Source: Syngnathus acus
Taxonomy: Eukaryota; Chordata; Actinopteri; Syngnathiformes; Syngnathidae
Direction of reading: 5' to 3'
DNA: 64,000 nt
Assembly: GCF_901709675.1 (NCBI RefSeq)
Contig: NC_051101.1
Span: 13,665,416-13,729,415 of the forward strand
The notes below the pieces were generated by a model. The model saw nothing but the letters and a program-made list of their open reading frames with translations, had not been told where the DNA came from and did not search any database. Positions 41,051 through 55,062 of the stretch are shown one piece after another (position 1 is the stretch's first letter; every line of letters starts with the position of its first letter). Position numbers and translations under genes: made by a program.

Positions 41051-44000
41051 GTAAGCTACAAGCCTGCTTTAGCTTGACTTCCTCCACACGCAAAATACAT
41101 TCGAGAGCGTTTGGGGAATGTGGACGATACGTTTGTAACGTCATCGAAAAGACTGGCGCTTTGCGGCGTGGCCTGTGAAGAAACGACGACGCTAACGTGT
41201 CATGTCTGCCTGCCTGCCTGGCTGGCCACGACGTCCTTTGTATGCTCACGGAAGCGCCATCCCATCGCTAGTTCTTTTCATTATCAGTTCACAGCGCTGC
41301 AAAAAGATGAGTGGGGACATAAAGAGCGTTCAATATTGCGTTCTGATTGGGGCAAAGCTGACTTCCTTCTGGAATGGAGGATAAACCCGAGGAGGGAGGG
41401 AGGGGATGCGGTTACTGCGCCGGCCTACGTGTTGTGTAATCCATGCGTAGTTGCATCATTCGATTCTTTTGTATTTTTTTTAAAAATATATTTTAAAGGG
41501 GTTTTGGAGTGTCATCTGTGGTTTGGATGAGTGTATTAGGGCGTACGTGATGCAGGAGCAGGCAGGAGCAGGCAGGAGCAGGACTGCTACGTGACGGTGG
41601 CCACTTCCTTTTGCTGCATCTTTGCGGAAGTGACTCGGCGTCCGTGTTACGTAACCTACCAGACTCCACATGTTCCCGTTGAGTGTAGCAATCCTTTCAT
41701 GATTTTCAAATGTGCCGAATTGATCTCAGATATCGTCATTTGGCTGCGGTCGGTCGAAATATGTGCGCAAAGAGCTCTTGAAGCCTGCAGTTTGATGCTA
41801 GTGCACAAATGAGTTGAACGTCGAATGATCGCAAAGCAACATAGCACATGTTTGAAACTTGAACGGGCAATACCCGTTTGGGTTGTCTTGGGAAGTAGAA
41901 CTGTCAGCTAGGTAGGCGTGGCATACAGATGCAGCCGTGTCAGGCCTTGTCTCATGGCTGAAGGTCATCGCTCCGACAGGGGAAGGTCAATGCAGGCCTG
42001 CAGCTGCTGCTGCTGCTGCTGCTGCTAATTTATTCTCATTTCAGATCAAGTTAAGGTGGGCTAAATGAATCCATAGTACAGGCTATTTAGTGATAGTTAA
42101 GCACACTCAATTAGGTCCATATGTTTGCAAGAAATACAATTTCATATTAGTCTATTTGCAGTGCTTATTTTTATTTGAAAACATATCATTAGCTCATTTT
42201 AAATGTAATACGAGTTCTCGCAATCATACAATGAGTTGTTGCACTTGTGCTGCTTTCTGAGAGCCTTCTTCAAGGGGGGGTTGGCGGTGTTTGCCTACCT
42301 GCACCTCCTCTGCAGAGTCATCACATGACGTCTGCAATTGCATCCTGTGCCCGCTGACAGGCGCACCTTTCATTTATTCATGTGCGCATTCATTCACTTG
42401 GACATCAATGTGTGGCTTTTTAATACAACATTATCCTAATTGTAAAAACCTGACGGGGTGTGCAAGGGAACAATGTGTGGGTTGTTTCAGTGAGGGCATC
42501 CGGAAAAAAACTGCCAGACAAAACATTTGCACTAAAAGCCAGAAGGCCAAACAACAGCTAAGTCTTTGGTAGCTGCTGATCAAGCACGTCACTGACACAA
42601 AGAGCAGACATTTCAATTGTGCGTCGCTGTCCACAGGAAGGGGAAAGTGTGCTGACGATGTGTTTGGGGGGGATTGAAGAAGAATTTGGCAGCTCGACGA
42701 CATTTGCTACTAATGGAAAGCGGGCAGGGCAAGGTAGTGAGAGTTCATATTTGTGCAGAACGGTCACCAAAGACGTGGGCCACCAGTGAAAACATGCCCT
42801 AATGAGATGCTCCTTATGGCCTACAGCCAGCTAGCTTACTGCAATGGAAAAGTACTTTGGGGTTAAAGGGTGCGGCAGAGGTATAGAAAACAAGGTGAGC
42901 GTATGAATAGGCCAGAGAGAAAGAAGAAAAAAAAAACTTGGGAGTGGCATTAGTTTTAAAAGCCAGGTGTCTGTCAAAGCATCTCCTGCTGATTTATATT
43001 GGTAGTCTCAGAATGTGGTTTGGCATGACCCCCTTTTCCCAGCCGGGGCCCCTCCACTTCTCACCCATTTTCCTCACTAAATGGGTCACAGCTCAGGGGG
43101 GGGGGACAGGCCTGACAAAGAACACTCAAAAGAAAGGAATAGGTTGGTGGCCAGCAGATGTACAGCAAAGAAAATGGCTCCTTTGTGATAGAAAGTTCTG
43201 GAGTGAGAGATGAAGCCCATTAGAAAAATCAATGTCCATTTGAAGCTGCTGTTCACAACATTTGGCTTTGCACAATACAGCCTTTGTGCACTGGCCAATG
43301 CAGCATGTGCAAGCAAGCCAATGTCCTGAATACACCATCAATCTGTCCTTTGGTCCTTGGATTGAGTTTGAGGTGCACTTTGCAGTCAACAAACTTTCAG
43401 ATGACATAACTATTGGTATGTGAGAGCGCTCCACGAGCCCTTTGAATGCTCAGCATCTTCTCGGCTTGACGCAGCTATAAGTCGTGTTGCTAGGCTGGCT
43501 CACAATTGGGTTTCGTGTATCAGCAAAGAGGCCATTTTGTTTTCAAAAGATAGTTATTGAGAGCGGGGTCCTCCAGGAAGGAAACGTCAAGACAAGGTCA
43601 GGTGATTGCTGAGTTTAGTAAACATACAAAAGATGATGTCACCGGAGAAGAGAAATAAGGGAGCCAGCCACACGTGCATATTCCTTCAATGACCTCTAGA
43701 GCTACACAAAATGGTGGACAGCAGATTTCAATTCAAGTAGTAACACGTACTCGACACACTAGTGACATTCATTTTCTCACTTGACCATTTTGAGGAATGT
43801 TTTCTCTTTCTTTTCCGTGTACCCATAATGAGGTTGGACAGCTTGTCTACCGTGCGTGAAACACACGACACGCACTTAAGGAGATTACAGCAGTCCAAAA
43901 TGGTGTCTGAGCAGTGTCAAGGACAACCTGCAGCGCCTTGAGTTACCTGACAAACACTCGCTTGCGTACAATAGCCACGCACGCTCCAGGCTAATAATCA

Positions 44001-44553
44001 AATGACACAAAATGACAATAATAAAGACATCATCATCATGCCGTTTTAAGGAAAATTGCAGTATTTCATATTTTCAAATGTTCTATATCAAAAGTACGAG
44101 CTGGTATCTGTCTGAGTTATCAAACATCCCTGTGCTGCTGGTTTAGCAAGAGTTGGAAGTTTCAGAAAGGATTCAGCCTTTCCAAACAGTTTCTAATAAA
44201 GAGCAAGTCTAGTAACAAATGGCTTCTATTGAAGTGGAGGGACAAGTCCCAACTAAGCACAGGACGATGTGGCTGCACTCACTCAACCCAAATGAAAAAA
44301 ACAAGTCGAGCCATGGAGGAGGAGGAGGAGGCTCGCATAGCTGAATTGATGCCAGCCAGCCAGCCAGCCATGGTGTTTGCTCTGATCTGATTGCAGGCTT
44401 CTATTCAAGCCTTTCTTCCTGGATTTCTTCCTGCCTTCTCATGGGCGCCATTGTTGTCGAAACATGTCCGTGCACATGATAGCACCACTCTGGTCTTTGT
44501 CAAAACCTGCCTGCAGTGAAACGCTCCTTTTTATTTTTGTCTTCCCCACTCCA
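41051..44553 (+). other. gapdhs: gapdhs intron 1
   Basis: A 3.5-kb intron between the leader exon and the start-codon exon (acceptor CCCCACTCCAG before about 44556). It contains GGCAGGAGCA repeats (about 41552-41582), a CTG run (about 42001-42026), AGG and CCAG runs (about 44317-44368), and otherwise unique sequence. The 139-codon frame at 41111-41530 is not protein-like. Confidence 0.6.
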
Positions 44554-44588
44554 GGTGGTAATCCAGTACTCTCCAAGAAGCAGCAACC

Positions 44589-46510
<1,922 letters not shown>

Positions 46511-46539
46511 ATGCCCAAAGCACATCCAGAAAGGGACCA

Positions 46540-46571
<32 letters not shown>

Positions 46572-47084
46572 ACTGGTGTCCTCCTCCTCCTTTCTCTTTT
46601 CCGCACAGGCACCACCCATCACCTTGTCAAAATCATGCCACAGTTCCTTGGCAATTAGTTCTTCTGTGCAAGTAGAGAGCAAAAATGATGTGTTCAGTGT
46701 TCTGATTTAATCTTGTCTTTCCATTTAACGATATAAGTTGATTGGCTGGTGACAGTATTTGTGTCTGTGTGCTCCCTGCCCCTCCCTGTAGAAGTGTTGT
46801 TATGGCTCAATACTGTCGTTACCTGCTGGCTGTGTCCATCTCCATGTTGGTGTATTTCCAAGGCTTATCACCAGTGGAAGGAGGAAGGGCAGAATGACTG
46901 TAATGAAACAAAAAGTAAAACTTGAAACCCATAAAGCTGTCTCTATCTCTCATTTCTTTACATACAGATGAACATGTAGAGATGATGCGTGGACTCTTGT
47001 CAATATGATACTGGTACAAATCATGTCACCTAAAAAGTCAGTCTTTTAAACAAGGGTACATTCAAATTCATGGCTACTTCTTGG
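46511..47084 (+). other. gapdhs: gapdhs 3'UTR and following spacer
   Basis: Starts with a CT run (about 46540-46566). No exact AATAAA follows closely; the variant CATAAA near 46931 is the best candidate poly(A) signal. Otherwise featureless. Confidence 0.4.
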
Positions 47085-47220
47085 GTCAAATGGTAAACAT
47101 TCTTCTCCACCTGTTAAGGCCCTCAAAGTGCATCATACGGACCTCCACATTTACCCGTCAGGAGCAAGTGGAGGTTTAGTATCTTGCTCAAGGATACTCT
47201 GACATGGTATTGAGCTTTGC
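47085..47220. mobile_element. Fragment of a common teleost interspersed repeat
   Basis: The phrases CCCGTCAGGAGCAAGT and TATCTTGCTCAAGGATACT resemble a phrase dispersed in many fish genomes (caaggacacttcgacatg type). I recognise it from memory as repeat-derived, but cannot name the family. Confidence 0.45.
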
Positions 47221-47479
47221 CACTACTTGCATATTTGCGCAAATTATTATTAATCCTGTGAAGACTATGATCATGCCGTTGTCACGAGGGAAAATATGAA
47301 TACGCCATACTTGCCCTTCCCACTTCATAAAATCCAAGTTAACATGTATAAATGATTACTTCTCCAGTAGTGCACTAGTTGGAAATGATGTCCCATCACC
47401 AGTAAGGTAGTTTAAGAAGTGGCCCATATAAAGGTTTACCGGGCAAGTCAAAATGATCTTGCCTGGGAGGCAAGATAAT

Positions 47480-47880
47480 TCGTCTGCGCAAAAAGTTGAT
47501 CGTCAACACATCAAGAAGTTATCAGACTCCATGGATGCAAGTTTTAGAGCTATTACTAAAAAGAAGGGTGGCTATATTGGTCACAGATTTTTTTTTTTTT
47601 AAATGTTAATTTGTAAATTTTGTGTTGTTCGTCTATTATTCTTATTTTAACAAATGAAAATGAATGAGAAGGGAAATTTTCCATTTTTACTTAAGTTGCA
47701 TAATAATTCTGCACACTAATAGTTAATTTTCCCAAGAAAGACAGAATCTCACGTTTACACTCTTCAATATTCAAGTCTAAGGTTGATTCACATTTTGGTT
47801 GAACGAGAGCACTGTAGTTATTGAAAAACAAAATGAAGTCTCAAAAATCCAATTTGCCTAATAATTCTGCACCTCTTTCC
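47480..47880 (+). mobile_element. Degenerate DNA-transposon remnant
   Basis: A short open frame at 47498-47600 reads DRQHIKKLSDSMDASFRAIT, then KKKGGYIGHR, which resembles the tail of a transposase. After it, TAATAATTCTGCAC appears twice in direct orientation (about 47701-47714 and 47858-47871), a phrase I associate with a dispersed vertebrate repeat terminus. No intact gene remains. The family is not determined. Confidence 0.4.
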
Positions 47881-48106
47881 ATCGATCAGGTGATGGCTCA
47901 TTCTGCTGGACTGAAAATGATACTGTGCCTCCAAGTCTGTTAAATGGGCTTTGTCTGGTAACAGGTTACATAATCTCATTGCAGCTCAAAACTACAAATT
48001 GTACACAAAAAAGAAAACCATAATTAGGAGACGGCCGGCTCTTGAGGAACAATCTGGGTTCCTAGCGGAAACTCTGTCGGAGGGATTTGACTGTTGCACG
48101 TCCTTA

Positions 48107-48162
48107 ACTTCCGGTACCGACTGTCGACTTTCTGCCTCCTCTCCCTTCCAGCATTTGTCATT
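48107..48162 (+). promoter_or_regulatory. tmem147: tmem147 promoter motif and non-coding first exon
   Basis: An ETS-type site, ACTTCCGG (48107-48114), in a TATA-less setting is followed by a consensus donor, GTAAGT at 48163. The next acceptor (TTTTTCCACAG) starts the exon at 48295 that carries the start codon. This fits a housekeeping promoter with a leader exon ending at 48162; the exact start is unknown. Confidence 0.5.
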
Positions 48163-48320
48163 GTAAGTGACGTCTCACGAATATCAATGCTAAATGTTTG
48201 TGAGGACAAATGTGTGTGTGAATCTATCTATATTGTGTCAGTCCAGTTGTGTGAACACACACACGATGAATGCCGTGCACATCTTTTTCCACAGGCCATC
48301 GGATTATCTGAGCAGCCATC

Positions 48321-50175
48321 ATGACCCTGTTTCATTTTGGAAATTGTTTTGCTTTGGCCTATTTTCCTTACTTTATAACATACAAGTGCAGCGGGCTGTA
48401 AGTAGATCTTTTTTTGTCTCCAACGATTGTTAAGACAGCCACAAAATGAAAGTAAAATGATGATATTGGTCTGTGAAGAAAAAAAACAATTGCTACAGTT
48501 GTTTAATTGGAAAGAGCTCAGAACGTTGGAAAAAAAAAACATAAATTATTGAGGTACGGTATCCAGAGTCATCTGGAAATGATAGCCTTGTTTGAAATAA
48601 ATGGTGCTTAGAATGCCATGCAGGTTTTCACAATGATGTATGAAAGAAAAAGTCCATTTATATTGAAATAGTATCACATCAAAGGTGTTGGTGATTTGAA
48701 GAATCGCTTCCCATTATTTTCATGCAACATGAGTTGCTATTTCCGAAACAAACAAAAGGGTTTGCTAATCAGCTTAGTCGTGTCAGCGCATTGAGAGGGT
48801 CTGCCCAATCCTCTTAGTATTTTACAAATGGTAGGACTTCATGTTGACAAGCAATTGTTGCTTTTATTTGAGCATATTGTAGGAGGTAAAGGAACATTGA
48901 CACTTCCTTTGGAGGTCCTATTTTCTTGTCCTAATAATGATTGTGTCCCATTGTTAGTTCTGAGTACAACGCTTTCTGGAGGTGTGTCCAGGCTGGAGCT
49001 ACCTACCTTTTTGTCCAGCTCTGCAAAGTGAGTGAGCTAGCGAGCGAGCTTCAAGCTAGTGGATGCTAAATGGCCTGTCCGCACTTTTCTCCCTTGGGTA
49101 CTGCTCCATGAGAACAATGTGAACCCTGGTGTTGTTGTTTGTCAGATGCTGTTCCTTGCAACGTTTTTCCCCACCTGGGAAGGAGGAGCTGGAGTTTATG
49201 ACTTTGTTGGGGTAAGTGACATGAAGCCACTCCATACGCTAGATGAGATCATTTTGAAAACAAAAGTTGATGTGACCTCCAGTGACCAACTTGATTGCTT
49301 CAATGAGCCCAATGCAATGTAATTACCCAAAGGTATACACACATGTGTGTGTGCGCTTGATTTGCAAGTGTGTTATGGATCTGACTGTGTGTTTGTATCA
49401 GGAATTTATGAAAGCAACAGTGGACCTTGCAGATCTGTTGGGCCTCCATCTCGTCATGTCACGTAATGCTGGCAAAGGAGAGTACAAAATCATGGTGGCC
49501 GCTATGGGCTGGGCAACCGCCGAACTTGTCATGTCAAGGTAAGCTTTCTTTTCCTTTTTTAAAGCTCATCAACAGTGTTCATGTCAAATGTTCTGCTTGT
49601 CAGATGTCTTCCTCTCTGGGTCGGGGCCAGAGGGATCGAGTTTGACTGGAAATATATCCAGATGAGCTTTGACTCCAATATCAGTTTGGTGAGTGTCTTT
49701 TTCCTTCCTTCCTTCCTTCCTTCCTTCCTTCCTTCCTTTTTGTGTTCACATTAGCACCGGCACCACAAACGTAGGATTCCATTTTGCAGTCACGTCAACG
49801 TCTGAAAAGATGGTCAGCGTGTTTTTGTGTCTCCAGGTACATTATATCGCCATGGCGGCAGTGGTGTGGATGTTTACGCGCTACGACCTTCCCAAAAGCT
49901 TTCGGTTCCCTGTTACCGTGCTGCTGGCGCTCTGCGTCTACAAGTCCTTCTTAATGGAGTAAGTGCATCCTCAACACACACAGAGAGAGAGCATCAGAGC
50001 TGCAGGAATGAGCAAAACATCTGATTAAAGTTGTTTTTCCATGTGGGTGTGCAGGTTGTTTATCCATGCCTTCCTGTTGGGCAGCTGGACCGTGTTATTG
50101 GTGAAGGCTGTGCTGACTGGCGCCATCTCTCTTTGTTCACTTTTTCTCTTTGTCACCTTGGTGCACAGTAACTAA
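48321..50175 (+). CDS. tmem147: Transmembrane protein 147
   Basis: A multi-pass ER membrane protein, known as a partner of nicalin and NOMO at the translocon (BOS complex). Coding exons: 48321-48397, 48958-49027, 49146-49211, 49402-49538, 49604-49688, 49837-49958 and 50055-50175, giving 225 residues against 224 in human. The first exon encodes [20 protein letters not shown], almost identical to human. Later motifs [38 protein letters not shown] and [19 protein letters not shown] are strongly conserved. Several hydrophobic segments span the protein. EGGAGVYDF carries two extra residues relative to human EGGIYDF, at an exon in which the acceptor and frame are clear. Adjacent to gapdhs, as in human 19q13. 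Confidence 0.96.
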
Positions 50176-51059
50176 GGTAGCGCCAAGTGAGCTTTTTCTT
50201 TTTTTGCTCCCCAAATTGTGGAAGTTGCGGGCCTGCGATGGAAAAGACATTCTCTCTTACAACGACTGAGATTTTGTGAAATGCTCTATTTTGTATTTTG
50301 ATCTCAAATGAAGCCGTTGCAAGTAACATTCATGTTCTGCCTTTTTAAGGACTCATTTAACAACACATTTTGATCCTGTATATATATTTGCTTAGCGTGG
50401 ACACTAGAGATGTCATTTTCCAACTTTGACATGCATGTCATGATCGAAGTGAGAAGAATTGATTTTTCATCAAGACAAAATTTGATCTGTATGTGATAAA
50501 TGTTTTACGACTAACAGAGGTATCCCTGGTCATTTATTCGACGCGTACCCATCGTTTCTTAAATGTCACTCTTTGACGTGTTTCAAAAGAAGAAATGATG
50601 CTTTTGTGGTTCTTCCTCGATTCTGGATGAAATATCATCTTCCACTTGCCGGATTGTAGTCTTGGTGGAATGCTGTCAATGCTCACGACTGTTTGCTAAT
50701 ATGCCACACATTGCTTTCTCTGTTGATACACTGTGGCTGCTGTATGCAAGAATAATGCCTTGCACATTCCACAGTCAATTGAAGAAGTATGATCTGGCAG
50801 CAGAGGGCCACCATCTCAAGCTGCAGGAAACCGTCTTAACAATGTGTGTCAGTTGGCATCACCACGACCACTCAAATCCAACCCAATCAGATTTTTTTTT
50901 TCCTCCAAGTGCTACATCATACATTTGACTGATTCCTGTACTCCTGAAAAATCAGCAAACTGCAGTTACTCCAAATGGGAAGAAGTGGTCCATCCCCGTC
51001 AGCTGACGTCTACCTTAAGGAGTGAAGCGTGACTGTCCTACAGCAGAGCTCCAGTCGCT
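50176..51059 (+). other. tmem147 3'UTR and sulfotransferase upstream region
   Basis: About 880 bp with no coding exon. A T-run occurs near 50890. No perfect AATAAA was seen after the tmem147 stop. The final part must contain the promoter of the sulfotransferase; I see no obvious TATA box. Confidence 0.45.
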
Positions 51060-53732
51060 ATGTCCTGGCAGAGCTACATCAAGTACCACGGCCTGGCCCT
51101 GCCACCCGGGGCACACTCCGAGGAGAGCTTGAAATATGCAGAACATTTCTCTGTGGAGGACACCGATGTCTTTTCTGTGACATATCCCAAATCAGGTACA
51201 TTCATGAACTCACCGTTTTCTCTTTTGAGTTCCCCTTTGAAGAACATGGAGGAGTTGTTGTAAGTCTGAAGCTTAATATAATCAAATGCAACATGCCTTA
51301 ATTATTGGTAGTGGCAGAATGGACCTACCTGGACATTTGAACTATGCGTCCAATCAATTCACATCTTTACGCATACTTTGTATTTCAATGGTAGGAGAAC
51401 GTGTTGTTTTACAACTGATAACACCCTCAAAGCACCACAAAAATGTCATTTGTTAAGTTTTGCGTTATTGTGCACCCCCGGGAACATTCCATTAGATTGG
51501 TGGTGGCTGGGAAGTTCTGTGCTTACTTCCCGTACCCTCGGACCTCTGCATATTTTTAAGTCATGTGTATACTTTTGTCGTTTCCTTGTTTACCTTGGTT
51601 GTTGGCATTAACTTTTCGAGCTTCCGAAAACAATCATACACGTGAAGGCTTGTCTGAAATATCTTGAAAAGCCCAACTTGGTCAAGTATATTGACGTATT
51701 TACGCGGACGTGAACGTCTCAGCGGTTCCGCCTGGCTCGTCCCTGGATAGTTGGAAGAACAAACACAATGTCTGCAGAAGACTTGTATATTTTGCGCCAT
51801 GGACTTATGTTGCCAAAGGAAACCCACTCTCAAGAAAGCCTGACATTTGTTGCACAGGATTTCACTTTTAAAGACGATGACGTCATCGCCGTCACGTACC
51901 CAAAGTCAGGTCAGTGTTGATTGAGTTTCGGATGATATTCCTTCCACACTAGTCATGGATTCTCCACGTTGTCCTTTAACATACACAGATTGAGACCATT
52001 TGTGGCAATATGAATGGAGTCAATGCAAATACGTGCAGGACTGAATGTTGAATGATGGTGCAGTCCAAGTCGCTCAAAAATAAACACTAAGGTCAGGTGG
52101 CATAAGAAAAAGACAAAAATATTAAGGCAAATGATGTTATCAAAATAAGTGGAGGTTTGGACAGACAGGGAAAGAAATTCTTGGAAGTATATGAAATGTA
52201 ACAGCTTCATTCAAAATAATATGTCAAGATCTGTCACAGTTTGTTTCCTTGTTTTAATGTTGTCATAGTTTAGGTTGGCGTGTCTGTGTGCTCCTCTCCT
52301 CCCCTCCTGTGCTCCGATCAGTGTGATCACCCTCACCCGCCTCTCGTTAGCTGTCTTGTATTTAAGTCCTGTCTGCGTGACCGTCACACCCTGTCGGGTT
52401 GTTTGCGTCTCATGTCTTCTTGGTTTTTCTAGTTGCTTGGCTTTTCTCGTCTTGTTCCTTTTCTTTAGTCTACATTCATCATGCATGCATACGAAAGGAC
52501 AATCCCAAATTACGATGACGACGCTACAACTTTTGTCCCACAATGTATATCCATCGAGTAATGTGCATTGTCTCGTCCGCAGGTACAATCTGGATGCAAG
52601 AGATCCTCCCGCTGCTGCTCAATGGTGGGGACTTGACACCCATCCAAACCATTCCCAACTGGGATAGAGTTCCCTGGCTGGAGGAGAAAAGATTACAAGT
52701 CGTTGTGGATCACTTGACTTCTCCACGAGCACTGGTCACACATTTTCCTTCCCAACTCATGCCACAGTCCTTCTTCTCCTCCAAAGCCAAGGTCAGTAGT
52801 GCTGTATCTTCTTGCTCATCCTGGCTTGAACTCATTTGAGCCCCCTCCGTCAGGTGATCTATGTAATGAGGAACCCCAAGGATGTCGTTGTGTCTTCCTA
52901 TTACTTCCACCAAATGGCCACTTTCCTCGAAGACCCTGGAACCTGGGATGAATTTATCGACAAGTTCCTGGAAGGCAGAGGTTTCCTTAGAAAAACAATC
53001 CTTTTGTCAAAAGAAATAATCATCATAGAAATAACCATGTCAGATTGTTTGTATACTTTGGACCAAATTGGTGTATCCGTTGAGGATTGTGTGTGTGTGT
53101 TGTCTGTCTACAGTGATGTTTGGCAAATGGAGCGACCATGTCAAGAGCTGGAGGCACGCAGACATGGGAGACAGAATTATGTTTATCACATATGAGCAAA
53201 TGATTCAAGTAAAAAGGCTTTCTGTATCATCAATCCTCCCTCTGCTGCACACACACACACACTTCATGAAGAAACATTCATACCTTGCAGGATCTTCCTG
53301 CAGCTCTACGGCTTATGTCCGATTTTCTGGGAAAGAACCTGAATGACGACGTCATCGAGAAAATAGCCGACCATTCTTCTTTCAAGTCGATGCAAGCCAA
53401 CATTATGTCCAATTTCAGTTTGGTCCCCAAGATATACATGGACTCTGACAAGTGTCACTTCCTTAGGAAAGGTGAGGCAACTGGCCATGGATGATGATGA
53501 TGATGATGGTGAAAAAAATACGACCTGCAATTGCCAACTCTATGGTGTATTTTTCTTTGCGTTTTCTTGTTTGGACTCACTCACTCGCTGTTTTGTCTGT
53601 GCTTTAGGTGTTGCTGGAGACTGGAAAAACCACTTTAGTTCAAAGCAACTGGCCCACTTCTCCTCGGTGATTTACAAGGAGCTGGAGGGGGAGCGCTTCA
53701 CCCTGCCGTGGAACTTAGATGACGATGCTTGA
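51060..53732 (+). CDS. Cytosolic sulfotransferase, SULT2-like
   Basis: Transfers sulfate from PAPS to hydroxyl groups of steroids or other small acceptors in the cytosol. Exons: 51060-51195, 52583-52791, 52854-52980, 53114-53208, 53291-53471 and 53608-53732, giving 290 residues, normal for SULTs. Visible motifs are the 5'-phosphosulfate loop TYPKSGTIW, the likely catalytic histidine in LVTHFP, the 3'-phosphate binding stretch YVMRNPKDVVVSSYYF, the FLEGR...VMFGKWSDHVKSW segment and the C-terminal GVAGDWKNHF. SHSSFKSMQANIMSN-like sequence (HSSFKSMQANIMSNFS) is typical of fish SULT2-type members. Substrate is not predictable from sequence. A second first exon lies at 51768. AATAAA at 54046-54051 is a likely poly(A) signal. 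No frameshift seen; the exon 3 donor (GTTTCC) is weak but required by phase. Confidence 0.9.
51768..51909 (+). CDS. Second first exon of the sulfotransferase gene
   Basis: An ATG at 51768 opens 47 codons homologous in layout to the exon at 51060: MSAEDLYILRHGLMLPKE, then HSQESL, and ending VTYPKSG at a donor (GTCAGT) in the same phase 1. Spliced to 52583 it would give a 292-residue SULT with a different N-terminus. It is either an alternative promoter/first exon or the remnant of a tandem duplicate whose other exons were lost. The frame is intact. Confidence 0.75.
52225..52500 (+). mobile_element. Retroelement-like repeat in sulfotransferase intron 1
   Basis: CT-rich sequence with a TATTTAAG box and the phrasing of dispersed fish repeats (CCTCTCCTCCCCTCCTGTGC, then GTATTTAAGTCCTGTCTG). 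It looks like an LTR or SINE-type copy inserted between the second first exon and exon 2. Family not determined. Confidence 0.35.
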
Positions 53733-54948
53733 CGTAGCAGATGTAACAAACGTAGAAATGTCACATTCGCAAGTAAGTTATGGAATCCTCAAAAGTCCTT
53801 TTCCCTGCGTACTAATGGCACCCAATCCAAGAACGATATGAACCCCGACCAGTGCATCCTGCCATACTAACAAGCATAATTCTTATTGATCACGGTGTAT
53901 GTTTTGAATCTCACAAGTGTGATCCCTCTTCCCTTACATGATATTGCGCTACATATCACAGCATTAAATGATTTTCAGGAACTACTTGTTTGGCTTTTTT
54001 CACTTTTTTTATTTAGTCCCACAATCGTGTTTGTCAAAGTGGCAGAATAAATGAATGTCAAACTATTTAGTGCAGGGCTTTTGTAATGTGGATACAGTAT
54101 TGAAATGCATGCCAATATAACGACAAGCAGTCAAGCTTACACACTTTAATCAAAAACAAAGACAGAAAGACAAAAAAAAAAGGACGTGTTACTGAGTGAT
54201 AATTGGCTTCCATAGGCAACCAATAGGTGGCAGCAAACGAACACATTTGACCGTCGTCCAATGAATTTCAGTGACATACATGCACGTACGCAAATACTGA
54301 ACGCAATGAAGTACACATACAGTATTGTACTACTGTATCAGAAAAAAACACCTCATTTGTAATAATGCTCAGTCTAGTTCTGATCAATCAGTAAGGAGGC
54401 AAACATATGCCAAAATGAAGCAATCACAATTTGATTCCCTTTTTATTTCCAGCATTGATGCGGAGGGACCAATAGTGTTTCTTTTTTCACAAACCCAGAA
54501 ACTCTGGCAGTGCTTGTTGACTGGTGACCAGTCTAGAGTCAGTCAATTAATTTAATCAATGAATTCTAATTCTCCAATTTTATATACAGTTTAAAAGTGA
54601 CATGGCTCTGAAAGGAATGTGAAAACCGCCCTGGTGCAAGCTGACTGAAGCGTGGCAGCACAACCGGCCACCACCAAGGCCTTGCTAGAATAGCTTCATT
54701 TCATTCGACAATGACAATAAAGTCATTCTAATTTTTTTGTTCAAATGTTTTTGTTGAACAACCGTATGAGCGGCACTGGAGGCAAGGAGTGTGTGTGCGT
54801 GCGTGCGTGTGTGTGCACGTGTGTGCGTGTGTCTTATCTGTCCCCTGAGTCCTGACACTACATCATTACAATCAATTACATGGAGGCCCATTTTGTCAGT
54901 GTGTGTGTGCGTGCAAGTGTGTGTTCCATGCATGTGAGTGTATTGCAG
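53733..54948. other. Sulfotransferase 3'UTR and spacer
   Basis: AATAAA at 54046-54051 probably ends the sulfotransferase transcript. The remainder has no recognised gene. TG-rich tracts occur at about 54788-54832 and 54898-54922. Confidence 0.5.
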
Positions 54949-55062
54949 ACCTGGTGGTGCCTACCCAAGGACACCCACTTTGCCACTGCCTTGCGCCCAC
55001 TGGTCCTGCCCTGGGTTGCCCACAGGATGCTTGGCTTCTTTGATGCCTCCTCTCATCAAGAC
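54949..55062 (+). other. Orphan exon-like segment (38 open codons with splice borders)
   Basis: A GC-rich island flanked by an acceptor (TGTATTGCAG) and a donor (GTACGC). It is open for exactly 38 codons and reads LPKDTHFATALRPLVLPW, then VAHRMLGFFDASSHQD. The composition is protein-like against an AT-rich background. I do not recognise the protein and found no partner exons nearby, so it may be an isolated relic or chance. Confidence 0.25.

Noticed and set aside
41111-41530. 139-codon frame in gapdhs intron 1
   Set aside because: Not protein-like, no motifs, and inside a well-bounded intron.
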